Part shown: piece after piece, positions 54,626-64,000 of the stretch | Layout of the letters: each line of letters starts with the position of its first letter | How positions within the stretch are numbered: position 1 is the first letter of the stretch | Assembly: GCF_003339775.1 (NCBI RefSeq) | Contig: NZ_CP031088.1 | Coordinates: 1,240,001-1,304,000 of the forward strand | Reading direction: 5' to 3' | Length of the DNA stretch: 64,000 nt | Source: Spiroplasma phoeniceum P40 | Lineage (GTDB): Bacteria; Bacillota_I; Bacilli_A; Mycoplasmatales; Mycoplasmataceae | Translations under genes and position numbers: made by a program | Notes under the pieces: model-generated | Told to the model about the DNA's origin: nothing | The model's database searches: none | The model's input: the letters and a program-made list of their open reading frames with translations, nothing else

Positions 54626-55723
54626 TTATTTTTTTACTATTTTATTATCAACAATTGTTAAATGTTTACTTAATTCACTAACCATTTCAGCTTTTTTTTC
54701 TTTTGGTAAGGTAAATCCTTCACTAAGAATTTCTAATTCATCAACTTTTAATTTTGATAATGTTTTTTCTAAATCATTATCAACTACATTAATTGTATCG
54801 AAATTAAAACTTGGTGGTGGAACTGGAACTGGTTCTTCTTTAACTGCGACAGGTTCTGCTACAGCATGTACCTCTTCTTTTCTTGAAGGTTGTACTTTAT
54901 GTGCCGAATATGTTTCTTTTCCACGTTCATTTCTTCCACTCATTCTTCGATTATCATATTGCCCACCACGTGAATTACGATTGTCATAACCATCACGGCG
55001 CGTAAATTCATTTGGTTTAAATTGAGGTTCTGGCATTTTAATTCCCATTGCATCACCATATAAATCAGCAATATGATGGGTAATAATTGCAATTGAGCGT
55101 GAAGTATCATCATTTGCTGGAATAATATAGTCAATTGGGTCAGGGTCAACATTTGTATCACAAATAGCAATCACTGGAATTCGTAATTTGCGTGCTTCCC
55201 GAACGGCAATATGTTCCTCTTTTGGATCAACCACAAATAATGCTTGTGGTAATTCTTTCATTCCTTTAATTCCACCTAAGAATTTTTCTAATTTATCTTT
55301 TTCTTTTTTAATTAACATTTGTTCTTTTTTTGGTAATAATTTTAATTCCCCATTTTTTTCTTGGCGTTCAATATTTCATAATCTTTTAACACGTAAATGA
55401 ATTGTTTTTAAGTTTGTTAATGTTCCACCTAATCAACGTTGATTAACATAAAAACATTCGCAACGTTCCGCTGCATCCTTAACAATCCACTTGGCTTGTT
55501 TTTTTGTTCCAACAAATAAGATTTTTCCCTTACGTGCAGCAATACTTGCCATTAATTTTTTAACATCTTCTAATCTTCATAATGTTTGTTGTAGATCAAT
55601 AATGTGAATCTTATTCTTTTCACCATAAATGTATGGTTTCATTTTTGGATTTCATCGTTTTGTTTGATGCCCAAATTGAGCACCAGCTTCTCATAACATT
55701 TCTCTTGTTAATTCTTTTGCCAT
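54626..55723 (-). CDS. rpsB: Ribosomal protein S2 with long C-terminal extension
   Basis: 365 aa against about 240 for E. coli S2. Core: [74 protein letters not shown]. From about residue 240 an Arg/Gly/Asn-rich then Pro/Glu/Val-rich linker leads to a final helical segment ([20 protein letters not shown]). Linkers of this kind occur in some mollicute ribosomal proteins; role unknown. Confidence 0.96.
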
Positions 55724-55866
55724 ATTTCTATTTAATTCTCCTTTTCGTTAAAACATCCATTTATTTCTAACATTTACCACTATCTTATTAAAACAAATAG
55801 CACTGGGCAAATGAATCCATAAATGTGTATTGTATATCATTAATTTTATTAAATACAAGCAATAAA

Positions 55867-55896
55867 ATTATAACATATTTTGTTTTAAACAAACAA
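55867..55896 (-). promoter_or_regulatory. Probable rpsB promoter
   Basis: TTGTTT (55891-55896), 18-bp spacer, TATAAT (55867-55872), giving a leader of about 140 nt that may host S2 autoregulation. Confidence 0.5.
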
Positions 55897-55898
55897 AT

Positions 55899-55933
55899 AA
55901 AAATGTTATTTATCAAAGATAAATAACATTTTT
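55899..55933 (-). terminator. Terminator downstream of 56054-56980
   Basis: Perfect 16-bp stem (55899-55914 with 55918-55933), AAA loop, T5 on both sides. Confidence 0.85.
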
Positions 55934-56053
55934 AGCTGTTCATTTGAATTCTGTTCATTTTTCTATTATTGTGTTTTAATTAAAAATTGTTTGTTTTTCA
56001 AGGTTTCATAATTTTTAATAAATTAAAAATAAGTAAATCAAAAACAATTATTT

Positions 56054-56980
56054 TTAATTCAACATTTTTAATGTCCAATGGTTCGGATTAATTTCTTCCT
56101 TTGAAAAATTAATTAATGGTAAATTCGGATTAAGTTGTTGCAATGTTAAAATTTTAATTAAATCTAAATTTTCATTTTGATGAATCTCATCTCTTGAGCG
56201 AGTTAACATTTGCTGCAAATATAATACCAAAATAAATAAGGCAAATAAATCGACAATTAATGTTGTAATAGAATAAATTTGTTGGAACAATTGACGCAAT
56301 TTAATATTTTCTTCCAATATTATTGGAATTGATAATTTTGAAGTATTATTAATAATATTGAAAAGAATTAAAATAATAGCAAAACGAATAACATTGCTTT
56401 TTTCATCTTGACGGGTTAAAAGACCACATAATTGTAAACTAGCAATAAAAATAGTTATTACTAAAATAGTTAAAATAATAAATAATTCTTTATCATAACG
56501 AAGATTTACATCATTAAAATTATTAAGAATAACTGGTCCAATAATAACAAATGGTGAAGCATAAACAATATATAACAAAAGTGAAACTAAACGCCGACTA
56601 TTAAAAATCATAGCTAGGGTAATCGTTAATTGTACATATGAATATCCTGTTAATAATATTCGATAATAACTTGGATCAATTGAATAATCTGGTACTAACA
56701 CTAAATTTCAAATTAATTTACTAAAGAAAAAAGTACTAATTCCCCCAATAATTGAAACAAAATTTAGTGAACTACGTGAAGCACTAATTTTTTTACTTTT
56801 ATAATGTAAAAAAGTTCATGATAAAAGAATTGTAAATAAAAAAAAGGCAGCAAAAATAAACATTCATAAAAAGAACTTAAAGACACCATCACTGACATAT
56901 CTATTTTCAAGAATTCATTGACGAATAAAAGGGGTGCTACAAAAGTCTTTAAATAAAATATCATCAAATGAATAATTCAT
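56054..56980 (-). CDS. Multi-spanning membrane protein (308 aa)
   Basis: GGGGGAG before the ATG. About seven hydrophobic segments, short polar N-terminus, cytoplasmic C-terminal 50 residues. Joined by UGA Trp codons. No family recognised; resembles mollicute-specific membrane proteins of the YwaF/Pr6Pr size class. Confidence 0.65.
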
Positions 56981-57058
56981 TAATGTTTTCTCCCCCTTTT
57001 TGTAAATTTCTCCACTATCATTATACTCTAATTTTGCAGAAAAAAAGAAAAATAATTA

Positions 57059-57400
57059 TTAAAAAGTTGAAAAAATGGCAAAGCCAACGCTATACTCTCG
57101 ATCATGACTAATTGAAACATGAACAAGTTCATTTTGTTCTAATGAAAGTCCTTCAACATGAAGGTTATTATCATCTTTTAAACAAATTGTTACTTGATTT
57201 AAAATTAACTTACTTTCTAATGCTTTAACTAAAGCTTCTTTTGCCGCTCATCGTCCTGCTAAAAATTGTCTTTGAGCATTTTTATCAAAAAAAGTTGCAT
57301 ATTGTTTTATTTCAGCTGGACTTAATACTTTTTGAATGAATGCTGTCGATAATTTAATTCGTTTATTTTGAATAATATCAATACCAACATTTTTAATCAT
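57059..57400 (-). CDS. acpS: Holo-[acyl-carrier-protein] synthase
   Basis: 113 aa. GIDII with the Mg-binding Asp, FLAGRWAAKEALVKAL with the Glu, and SISHDREYSVGFAI: AcpS. Transfers phosphopantetheine from CoA to ACP, so it needs a CoA source. Divergent from rnhC. Confidence 0.93.
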
Positions 57401-57498
57401 AATTTTTTCCTCCGTTTGATAACTTACTAATATTTTAACAAAAAAAGGTTGAAAAACGATATAATAATTTTATAAAAGAAAATAATGGGGGGCATCAT

Positions 57499-58398
57499 AT
57501 GAATAATATCAGTTTTAAAAAAGTTGATTCCACAATTATTAAAGCAATTATTACTACTTATCAAAATTATGCAATTCATAATACAGATTCCAATAAAACT
57601 AATGTTTTTAATAAAAATGGGATTATTATTACAATTTATAAAACAAATAGTGTTTTGTTTCAAGGCTATCAAGCTGAAAAAGAAGCAAAACGTTTTTTTC
57701 CAACCTTAATGAGTAATTTACAAAATAAAAATGTTTCTATTCCAATGACATATTTTCAAAAAGATGTGATTGGTAACGATGAAGTTGGTGTTGGCGATAT
57801 TTTTGGCCCTCTAGTTGTTACTGCTTCTTATCTTCCGCTTGCAACTTTTAATGAATTAGCAAAGTTACCAATTAAGGATAGTAAAAAGATGACAAAACAG
57901 CAGATTTTAAGTTTAGCCCCAATAATTAAAAAAATAGTCAAAAGTGTTACTATTATTATTAATAATGAACTTTATAACAAATGATATGCTAAATATCAAA
58001 ACGCTCATATTATTAAAACCTTAGCGCATAATCAAGCTTTAGTCCAATTATTAGCAAAACATCAGTTGAATAATAAAACAATTTTTATTGACCAATTTGT
58101 TAACCAAACAAAATATTTTGAATATTTACAAAAAAATAAAACAAGTACAATTATCAAAGATAACCTTGTTTTTATTACTAAAGGAGAAGAAAAATCATTA
58201 GCCATTGCTTGTAGCGCGATTTTAAGTCGTGCCGCATTTCTAATTAAAATTAATGAACTTGCAACAAAATATCATTTATCGTTTCCCTTAGGGTCTAGTG
58301 AAGATGTTAAAGCGCTAGCACGTAAATATAAAGAACTGCTTCCAGCAACTACTTACACTCAATTTTTAAAAGAACATTTTAATTTAACAAAAAAATAA
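57499..58398 (+). CDS. rnhC: Ribonuclease HIII
   Basis: 299 aa. N-terminal TBP-like extension, then GNDEVGVGDIFGPLVV (catalytic Asp-Glu) and a second Asp in FIDQF; the SRAAFL segment is typical. Degrades RNA in RNA/DNA hybrids. GGGGGG ribosome-binding site. Confidence 0.94.
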
Positions 58399-58420
58399 TC
58401 TTTCTAGAAGGATTATTTTT
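58391..58420. terminator. Bidirectional terminator
   Basis: AAAATAATC / GATTATTTT stem between convergent stops at 58398 and 58413. Confidence 0.75.
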
Positions 58421-59633
58421 CATCTTCATCAAAAGCAATTATTTTATTAGGAATTATTTTTGCTTTATATTTTAATGGTTGCTGATGTGTTGCTAAATAA
58501 GCATCCAAATCTGCTTTCGAATATTTATGATTATTTAAACATAATGTTGCAATTACAATATCAAACACAGGGCCAAGAATTCAAATTCAATTAAAACATA
58601 CTAAAGCAATTGAACAAAAACCAACCACAATTCGAGCTCAATAAAGATTTTTTAATCCTAAGATGGCAAAAACTAAGGTAATAATACTAAAAATGCTAAT
58701 AATAATACTAAAAGCCAATACAAGTTCTTTTTGATAAGGAAAATTTAAGATTTTTGACCACATATCACGATAAACATAATATAAAACGGAAAAAATAATA
58801 TTAAAAATAGCAACTACAATCGCTAGAATCATAGCAACTTTACCTTTTTGATCTAATTGGCGATGTTTTTTAATATTTATCATAATTTTAATTTGATCAA
58901 CTTTGGTAATATTATTTTCTTTAATTTGCTTACGAAAATAAAATAAGTTATTAATTCAGATATAAAAATATTGAAATGAAGTACATAAGGTAAAAATTAA
59001 CACTGAGCCAACAGCTAATAAGGCAAAACCATTTGTTACATAAAAATTTAAGAAAAAATAAGGAAATAGAGTATTGTCTGGTTGGTGGTCAATATGTCGA
59101 ATATAACCACGAATTAAAATACAAATTAAATATAGGGTCGGATATAAACAAATTAATCAATAATTAGTTTTATGATGGATTTCAAATTTGTAAAATGTAT
59201 CACCAGCGGTAACAATATAACTTAAAATCATTGCAATCGGAATAATGGTATGCAAAATAAATGTTGAAATTCATTCATAAACACTCATATTTGTTACTAT
59301 ATCACCTTGCACTGCTAATCCTAATCAAAATACTAGCATTGTCATTGTAATATAAACTGTTACCATTAAGCGAATAATAAAATCTGGTTTTGTATTTTTA
59401 AATTTTTTTTGAAATAAATAAAAAATAAAATAAACAAAAACTAGATAATTTGTTTGTGTTGTAAAATATGAATAATAATGGCTTAAGCGCTCTAAAAAAC
59501 TTGGTAACTGCCCATAAATGCCACTTTTTGTTTTTAACGCTAAAATAAAATCACAAACTAAAAAAGCAAAAATTAACATAATACCAATAATACGATAAAT
59601 TAATAATTTCCGATCTGTAAAAAAATGCTTCAT
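58413..59633 (-). CDS. Pr6Pr-like membrane protein with C-terminal extension (406 aa)
   Basis: A single frame once UGA codons are read: N-terminal six-span part with YFTTQTNYLVFVYFIFYLF and a PYFFLNF segment typical of the Pr6Pr/FAR-17a group, then a cytoplasmic linker and two to three further spans before a charged tail. Longer than simple family members. Function unknown. Confidence 0.72.
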
Positions 59634-59728
59634 CTTAAAAACCTTTCTTTCTCTAATAATTTATAAAAATAAGTTAATAAAGGTTTTTTATTTTATTTGA
59701 TAATTTATAGTTTTATTTGTAAATCTAA

Positions 59729-60229
59729 TTATTTTTCCTCTTGTCGTTCGACTATAACATTAATAACTGGTAAGCAGCGATAATGCACTTGTGCTTGGTC
59801 AAACATCCGCTTTGCTGCTTGATTATCATCGCTGCCTTCGTATTTGTCATCATCATAAATAATTTCTTTAATTCCAGCTTGAATAATGATTTTTGTACAT
59901 TCTGCACAAGGAAATAAGGTTGTATAAATTCGACAATTTTCTAAATTTGTTCGTGCACTTAAAATGGCATTTAATTCAGCATGAGCAACATAAGGATATT
60001 TTGTTTCTAAATATTCCCCTTCCCGTGCTCATGGAAAATCATCATCATTTAAACCACGGGGTAAACCGTTATAACCTGTCGCAATAATTTGCCCAATTTG
60101 GTTAACAACACAACTCCCAACTTGTGTATGTGGATCTTTGCTTCGCATTGCACAAACATGCGCAACACTTAAGAAGAAATCATCTCATGATAAATAATCA
60201 TTACGTTTTTTTCCTGTTACTGTTTTCAT
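59729..60229 (-). CDS. dCMP/deoxycytidylate deaminase (ComEB-type)
   Basis: 166 aa. VGSCVVN, the Zn site HAELNAI and FPCAECTKIIIQAGI. Produces dUMP from dCMP, the precursor for thymidylate. Its ATG lies within the end of the rhomboid-like gene (13-base overlap). Confidence 0.93.
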
Positions 60230-61608
60230 AAATTAAAGATTCCTCCTTTAAAATTAGAAAAGAGATCACTAAAACTAGACTGACTTTGTAACAAAAAGAT
60301 TGGTCAATTTGCTTTTGGATAAAAATAATAATTATTTAACATTTCCTCAATTGCACTCTTTTCCATCAAACCTGCACGTCAATAACTTAATAATGCCTCA
60401 ATAACAGCACGATTATAGGGTGGAACATAACATATTCATAATAATGCAATTGTACTAACCATAATCATTGTTACAATAATAAAAACTGGATATAATATTG
60501 TTCAATTAACACGATGTAAACGGTTAAATTCTAAACCATAACCAAGCGCACTACCAACAAAAAAACCAACAAAATTAATTAAATAAAATGAATAACCTAA
60601 AAAGATTGGCATTATTAGCAACCACAGCATAATAATTAAAGTTCGTTGGTTGGCAATTAACGCCCCTAAATCTTCTTTACCATAGTTATAACTAAACAAA
60701 CTTCCCCATAAAATTGCTAATAAAATAGTTGATCCGCCAAAAATTCAATTTGGTAATACGGCTGCTAAAAATACTCCGGCTAAGGGGATCCCAACTACTA
60801 AAATGACTGATAATTTTCAACGCCCTAACAAAGCTTCTGCATAACGAGCAACACTAAAAATCATAAATAAATTTAAAACTACTAACAATGGGTTACTGGA
60901 AAATAAAACATATGTTCATAATCGTCATCATTGATTATTTCAAATTAATAAATCACGAGTAACACCACCATAAACTAATTGCGTTGCTCCTTCACTTAAG
61001 CCTTGAGTATTAAAAATTTTCTCACCAAAAAAGATTCCAACAATTGGAATAATTAATAATAAAGCAATTAAAACTCATGTAACACCAAGGTTATTGACAC
61101 TTAATTTATCACTTAGTTGCTTTAAATTTTTTGTTAATTTACTATTAGGGTCTTTAATCCCATCTAAAATTTCCTCAGTTGTCATACCTGCCATTGAAGT
61201 ATCATTTTCATTATTTTCTTGCAACATTGTAATGTTCGGATAATAAGTACTTAAAAGGTCAAGATAATTATTTTTGTCAACAAATAATGTTACATCGCCA
61301 CTATCATCTTTATAAATCTGCGAACGATTTTCAATTAAAATAATTGATAAAATAGTAAGTTTTGCGAGTTGAAATTTTTTATTTAAAAAAGTCTTTAACG
61401 TTTCCACAACCTCATCATTAATGATGAAATCATTAAATTCACCACTAAAATTATCAATAATTTTAATAATTTGAAATTCTTTACTATCAACTTTATATAA
61501 ATAAACATTATTATTATTATTATTGCGTGGTTTACTTTTATAAACATTGTATTTTTCTTGTTTTAAAAAATAATCAACTAGAGATAATTTATCTTTATCA
61601 AAACTCAT
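60217..61608 (-). CDS. Rhomboid-fold membrane protein without catalytic dyad
   Basis: 463 aa. A soluble N-terminal 175 residues precede a rhomboid-like membrane domain: WWRLWTYVLF, a YAEALLGRW loop and FGGSTILLAILWG in place of GxSG. In the last helix INFVGFFVGSALGYG replaces the HxxHLGG pattern, so the catalytic His is missing. Probably an inactive rhomboid that binds or sorts membrane proteins. Ends L-W(UGA)-K-Q-TAA inside the dCMP deaminase start. Confidence 0.75.
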
Positions 61609-61614
61609 TGTTTT

Positions 61615-62535
61615 TTATCCTTTCGCGCGTAATATTGCTAATCTTTGTTCAAACTCTTGTGGTAAGGCTGCTGTAATGGTCAGATTTTCTTTAGTAACTG
61701 GATGAATAAATCTTAATTGATACGCATGCAGATATTGTCCAAAACTTTCTTTTTTATCAGCGACTGTGCCATATAACGGATCACCAACAATAGGATGGTT
61801 AATGTATTTTAGATGGGCTCGAATTTGATGAGTTCGACCGCTTTCTAATTCACACTCTATATAAGTATAATCATTAAAGCGTTCAATTACAAGAATATTA
61901 GTTACTGCTTTTTTAGAATTTTTTGCTGTAACTGTCATTTTCTTGCGATTATTAGGGTCACGACCAATTGGCGCATCAATTTTAGCGCGATTTTCAATAA
62001 TTTGACCATGAACAAGCGCTAAATAGCGGCGTTGTAATTGCTTTGTTTGAATTTGTTGTTGTAGTTGATGATGAACAACATCATTTTTAGCAATAATTAA
62101 AGTTCCTGTCGTTTGGCGATCAATGCGATGGACAATTCCCGGGCGTTGCTCACCACTGGCAGTTGACCATTGCACTCCTCGTGCTAATAAAGCATTAACT
62201 AAAGTATCATTCTGGTGTCCTGGTGCTGGATGAACAACTAAATTATTTGGTTTATCAATCACCATTAAATAACTATCTTCATACAAAATTGTTAATGGGA
62301 TTGGCATTGGTGTTAATTCACTTGCTTTAGGATTTGGAAATTCAATGCGAACATGGTCTCCAATTTGACTAACATAATTTGCCGGCACAACTTGTCCATT
62401 AACTTGAACTTTCTCTTGCTTAATTAATGCTTGGATTTTAGTTCGCGAAAAATGAGTGGGATTTTTTTTAAAATAATCAGTTAAAATTTTATCAATTCGA
62501 GCTGATGAAGAAACAGTAAAGGTAATCTTAATCAT
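61615..62535 (-). CDS. rluD: RluD-family 23S rRNA pseudouridine synthase
   Basis: 306 aa from the ATG at 62535. S4 domain at the N-terminus, then GIVHRIDRQTTG with the catalytic Asp, RRYLALVHG and SGRTHQIRAHL. The ATG overlaps lspA by 8 bases, the usual lspA-rluD pair, so the earlier in-frame ATG is rejected. Confidence 0.93.
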   Translation of the reverse strand: MIKITFTVSSSARIDKILTDYFKKNPTHFSRTKIQALIKQEKVQVNGQVVPANYVSQIGDHVRIEFPNPKASELTPMPIPLTILYEDSYLMVIDKPNNLVVHPAPGHQNDTLVNALLARGVQWSTASGEQRPGIVHRIDRQTTGTLIIAKNDVVHHQLQQQIQTKQLQRRYLALVHGQIIENRAKIDAPIGRDPNNRKKMTVTAKNSKKAVTNILVIERFNDYTYIECELESGRTHQIRAHLKYINHPIVGDPLYGTVADKKESFGQYLHAYQLRFIHPVTKENLTITAALPQEFEQRLAILRAKG

Positions 62536-63115
62536 TTGGTTCAAAATGCTCTTCGAGTTTGCTTCGTGCTCGCTCACGATAAAACTGAATAATTTCAATA
62601 ATAATAGCAAAAATTAAGACAATAACACCAAATGTTACTCAAGTATCAGCTAAATTAAACACACTATAAGGGGGAAATAAAATTCATGCTAGAAAATCAA
62701 CAACCCCACCATGGTTTCACATACGGTCAATTAAATTACCAAACCCACCAGTTGTAATCATCATTAAACCAACAGCAGCAGTTTTATTATTAATATATAA
62801 AAAAATACTAAATGCAAGCAAAGTAATAAAAACTGCACCAATAATAACAAGCGGAAGATTATCAGCATTTGTTCCAAAAGCAATTCCTTTATTAACCATA
62901 AATTTAAAATTAATAAATCCATCCAAAAATTTAACTTCGGGAGCTGCTGGGTCATGGTACAATAAATGAAAAGCTAATTGCTTCGTAATAATATCTAACA
63001 TTAATAACGAAATAAAAATTGGTAGACAAACTTGGAATTTATATTTTCAAATATAATCTCGATTTTTAAAATGGTCTTTAAAATCATATCAAAATTGTTT
63101 TGTTCGTTCTTTCAT
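62528..63115 (-). CDS. lspA: Lipoprotein signal peptidase
   Basis: 195 aa, four membrane spans. Catalytic Asp residues in GGFGNLIDRM and FNLADTW; NKGIAFG is the third conserved box. Cleaves signal peptides of lipoproteins such as spiralin and the 25710 and 5310 products. Follows ileS by 30 bp. Confidence 0.95.
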
Positions 63116-63145
63116 TTGCTTTTGACTCCTTTTTCGTTTTATATA

Positions 63146-64000
63146 TTATCGCACATTTTTTACCCATAAAACATTAAAACAGCGATCACAAATTTCATTA
63201 TTTTGGACATTTAAATGATTATAAATCATTCAACAACGTTGGCATTTTAAACCAGCTTTTTCTTGAACTTTTAAAAAACTAGTTTCATATTCTGTTAAGT
63301 TCTGATGGTCAGTAGTAAAAATAATTTCACTAACAATAAAAATTTGATATAAATCCTTAATTGCTGCTAAACTTGCATAGGCTGGTTTTAAAGCAATCGT
63401 TACTTGACATTCTAATGATTTTTTAATTTCTTTTTGTTCACGACGACGTTCTAATTCTTTATTAACATCATCTCGTAATTTCAACACTTGATCTCATTTT
63501 GCAATTAATTTATCATTAATAGCCATTGTTAAAACAAAATTTTCTTCTAAATGAACCGAGCTTTGTTGGTCAGGATATGTAATAAAGCGATGACTTTCTT
63601 CAACTGTATGCGGAATAATTGGTTTTAAAACATCAACTAAAATCCGATATAAATAATATAATGTTGTTTGTACCGCACGACGACGTGGTGATTTCATTTC
63701 CTCAATATATAAAATATCTTTTGTAAAATCTAAATAAAATTTTGATAATGTTATGGTAACAAAATTATTAATTAAAGTATAAACATTATTAAAATTAAAT
63801 TCTTCATAACTTTTATTTACTTTTTGTTGAAATTCCTGCGCTAAATGTAACACATAATAATCAACCTCTCCTAATTTTGATTGTAAATCAGTTGCTGGAT
63901 TAAAATCATTTAAATTTGCTAATAAAAACCGTAATGTATTACGAATTTTTCGATAAGCTTCCGCAATTTGTTTTAAAATTTCTGACCCAATTTTAACATC
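63146..64000 (-). CDS. ileS: Isoleucyl-tRNA synthetase, C-terminal part
   Basis: Partial; runs off the right edge. Anticodon-binding helices (ILKQIAEAYRKIRNTLRFLLANLNDFNP), YIEEMKSPRRRAVQTTLYY, and a C-terminal Zn finger CQRCW...CDRC. First gene of the tight ileS-lspA-rluD-rhomboid-dCMP deaminase run. Confidence 0.95.

Noticed and set aside
54406-55400. Plus-strand ORFs over tsf and rpsB
   Set aside because: Shadows of strongly identified ribosomal and elongation factor genes.

Overview
The window is chromosomal DNA of a Spiroplasma, most likely of the citri clade (S. citri / melliferum / kunkelii / phoeniceum). It is extremely AT-rich, and conserved genes (thrS, uvrC, fhs, pfkA, rpsB) read through only if UGA encodes Trp. 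It carries the spiralin gene in the gene order rpsB-tsf-X-spi-pfkA-pyk described for S. citri, and it holds two SpV1-like plectrovirus copies. All coordinates here were reconstructed with translation table 4, so many genes are longer than a standard-code ORF would suggest. The exact species cannot be fixed from sequence reading alone.

Layout. 1-1.9 kb: plectrovirus remnant on the minus strand, running off the left edge. 2.0-6.9 kb: secreted and lipoprotein genes, one of them a broken repeat gene. 7.1-21.3 kb: housekeeping genes (SDR, rpsO, ribF, truB, coaX, a nonsense-bearing coaBC, a putative nucleotidyltransferase-fold protein, fhs/folD, rbfA, hydrolase, cdd, dgkA, ybeY). 21.5-23.0 kb: first fragment of a dsDNA-phage early region, headed by a structured-RNA-like leader. 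23.0-32.2 kb: chromosomal genes with heavy decay (ABC transporter, CorC-like and RpiR-like pseudogenes, truncated pyrE) around intact marR, a thioredoxin-like lipoprotein, deoR, uvrC and infC-rpmI-rplT. 32.3-41.7 kb: larger prophage remnant with a second copy of the same leader, tandem pentapeptide-repeat genes, recT, broken RuvC-like and methylase genes on the plus strand, and a capsid module on the minus strand. 41.9-44.9 kb: second plectrovirus copy, plus strand. 45.1-64 kb: dense housekeeping region: aguA-like, thrS with T-box, pyk, pfkA, spi, X, tsf, rpsB, acpS, rnhC, dCMP deaminase, rhomboid-like, rluD, lspA, ileS.

How it works together. pfkA and pyk supply glycolytic ATP; fhs and folD interconvert one-carbon folates; rpsO, rpsB, tsf, infC, rpmI, rplT, rbfA, ybeY, truB, rluD, thrS and ileS serve translation; lspA processes lipoproteins such as spiralin. 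CoA synthesis looks compromised: coaBC has an in-frame TAA and coaX has substitutions in two conserved motifs. pyrE is truncated, while pyrimidine salvage enzymes remain. ThrRS has lost all four proofreading-site residues, and the agmatine deiminase and rhomboid homologues have lost catalytic residues.

The most interesting candidate is the duplicated non-coding element at 21690-21965 and 32392-32625. The two copies share a 65-nt identical block and show compensatory base changes in two helices, as expected of a conserved phage-borne RNA.
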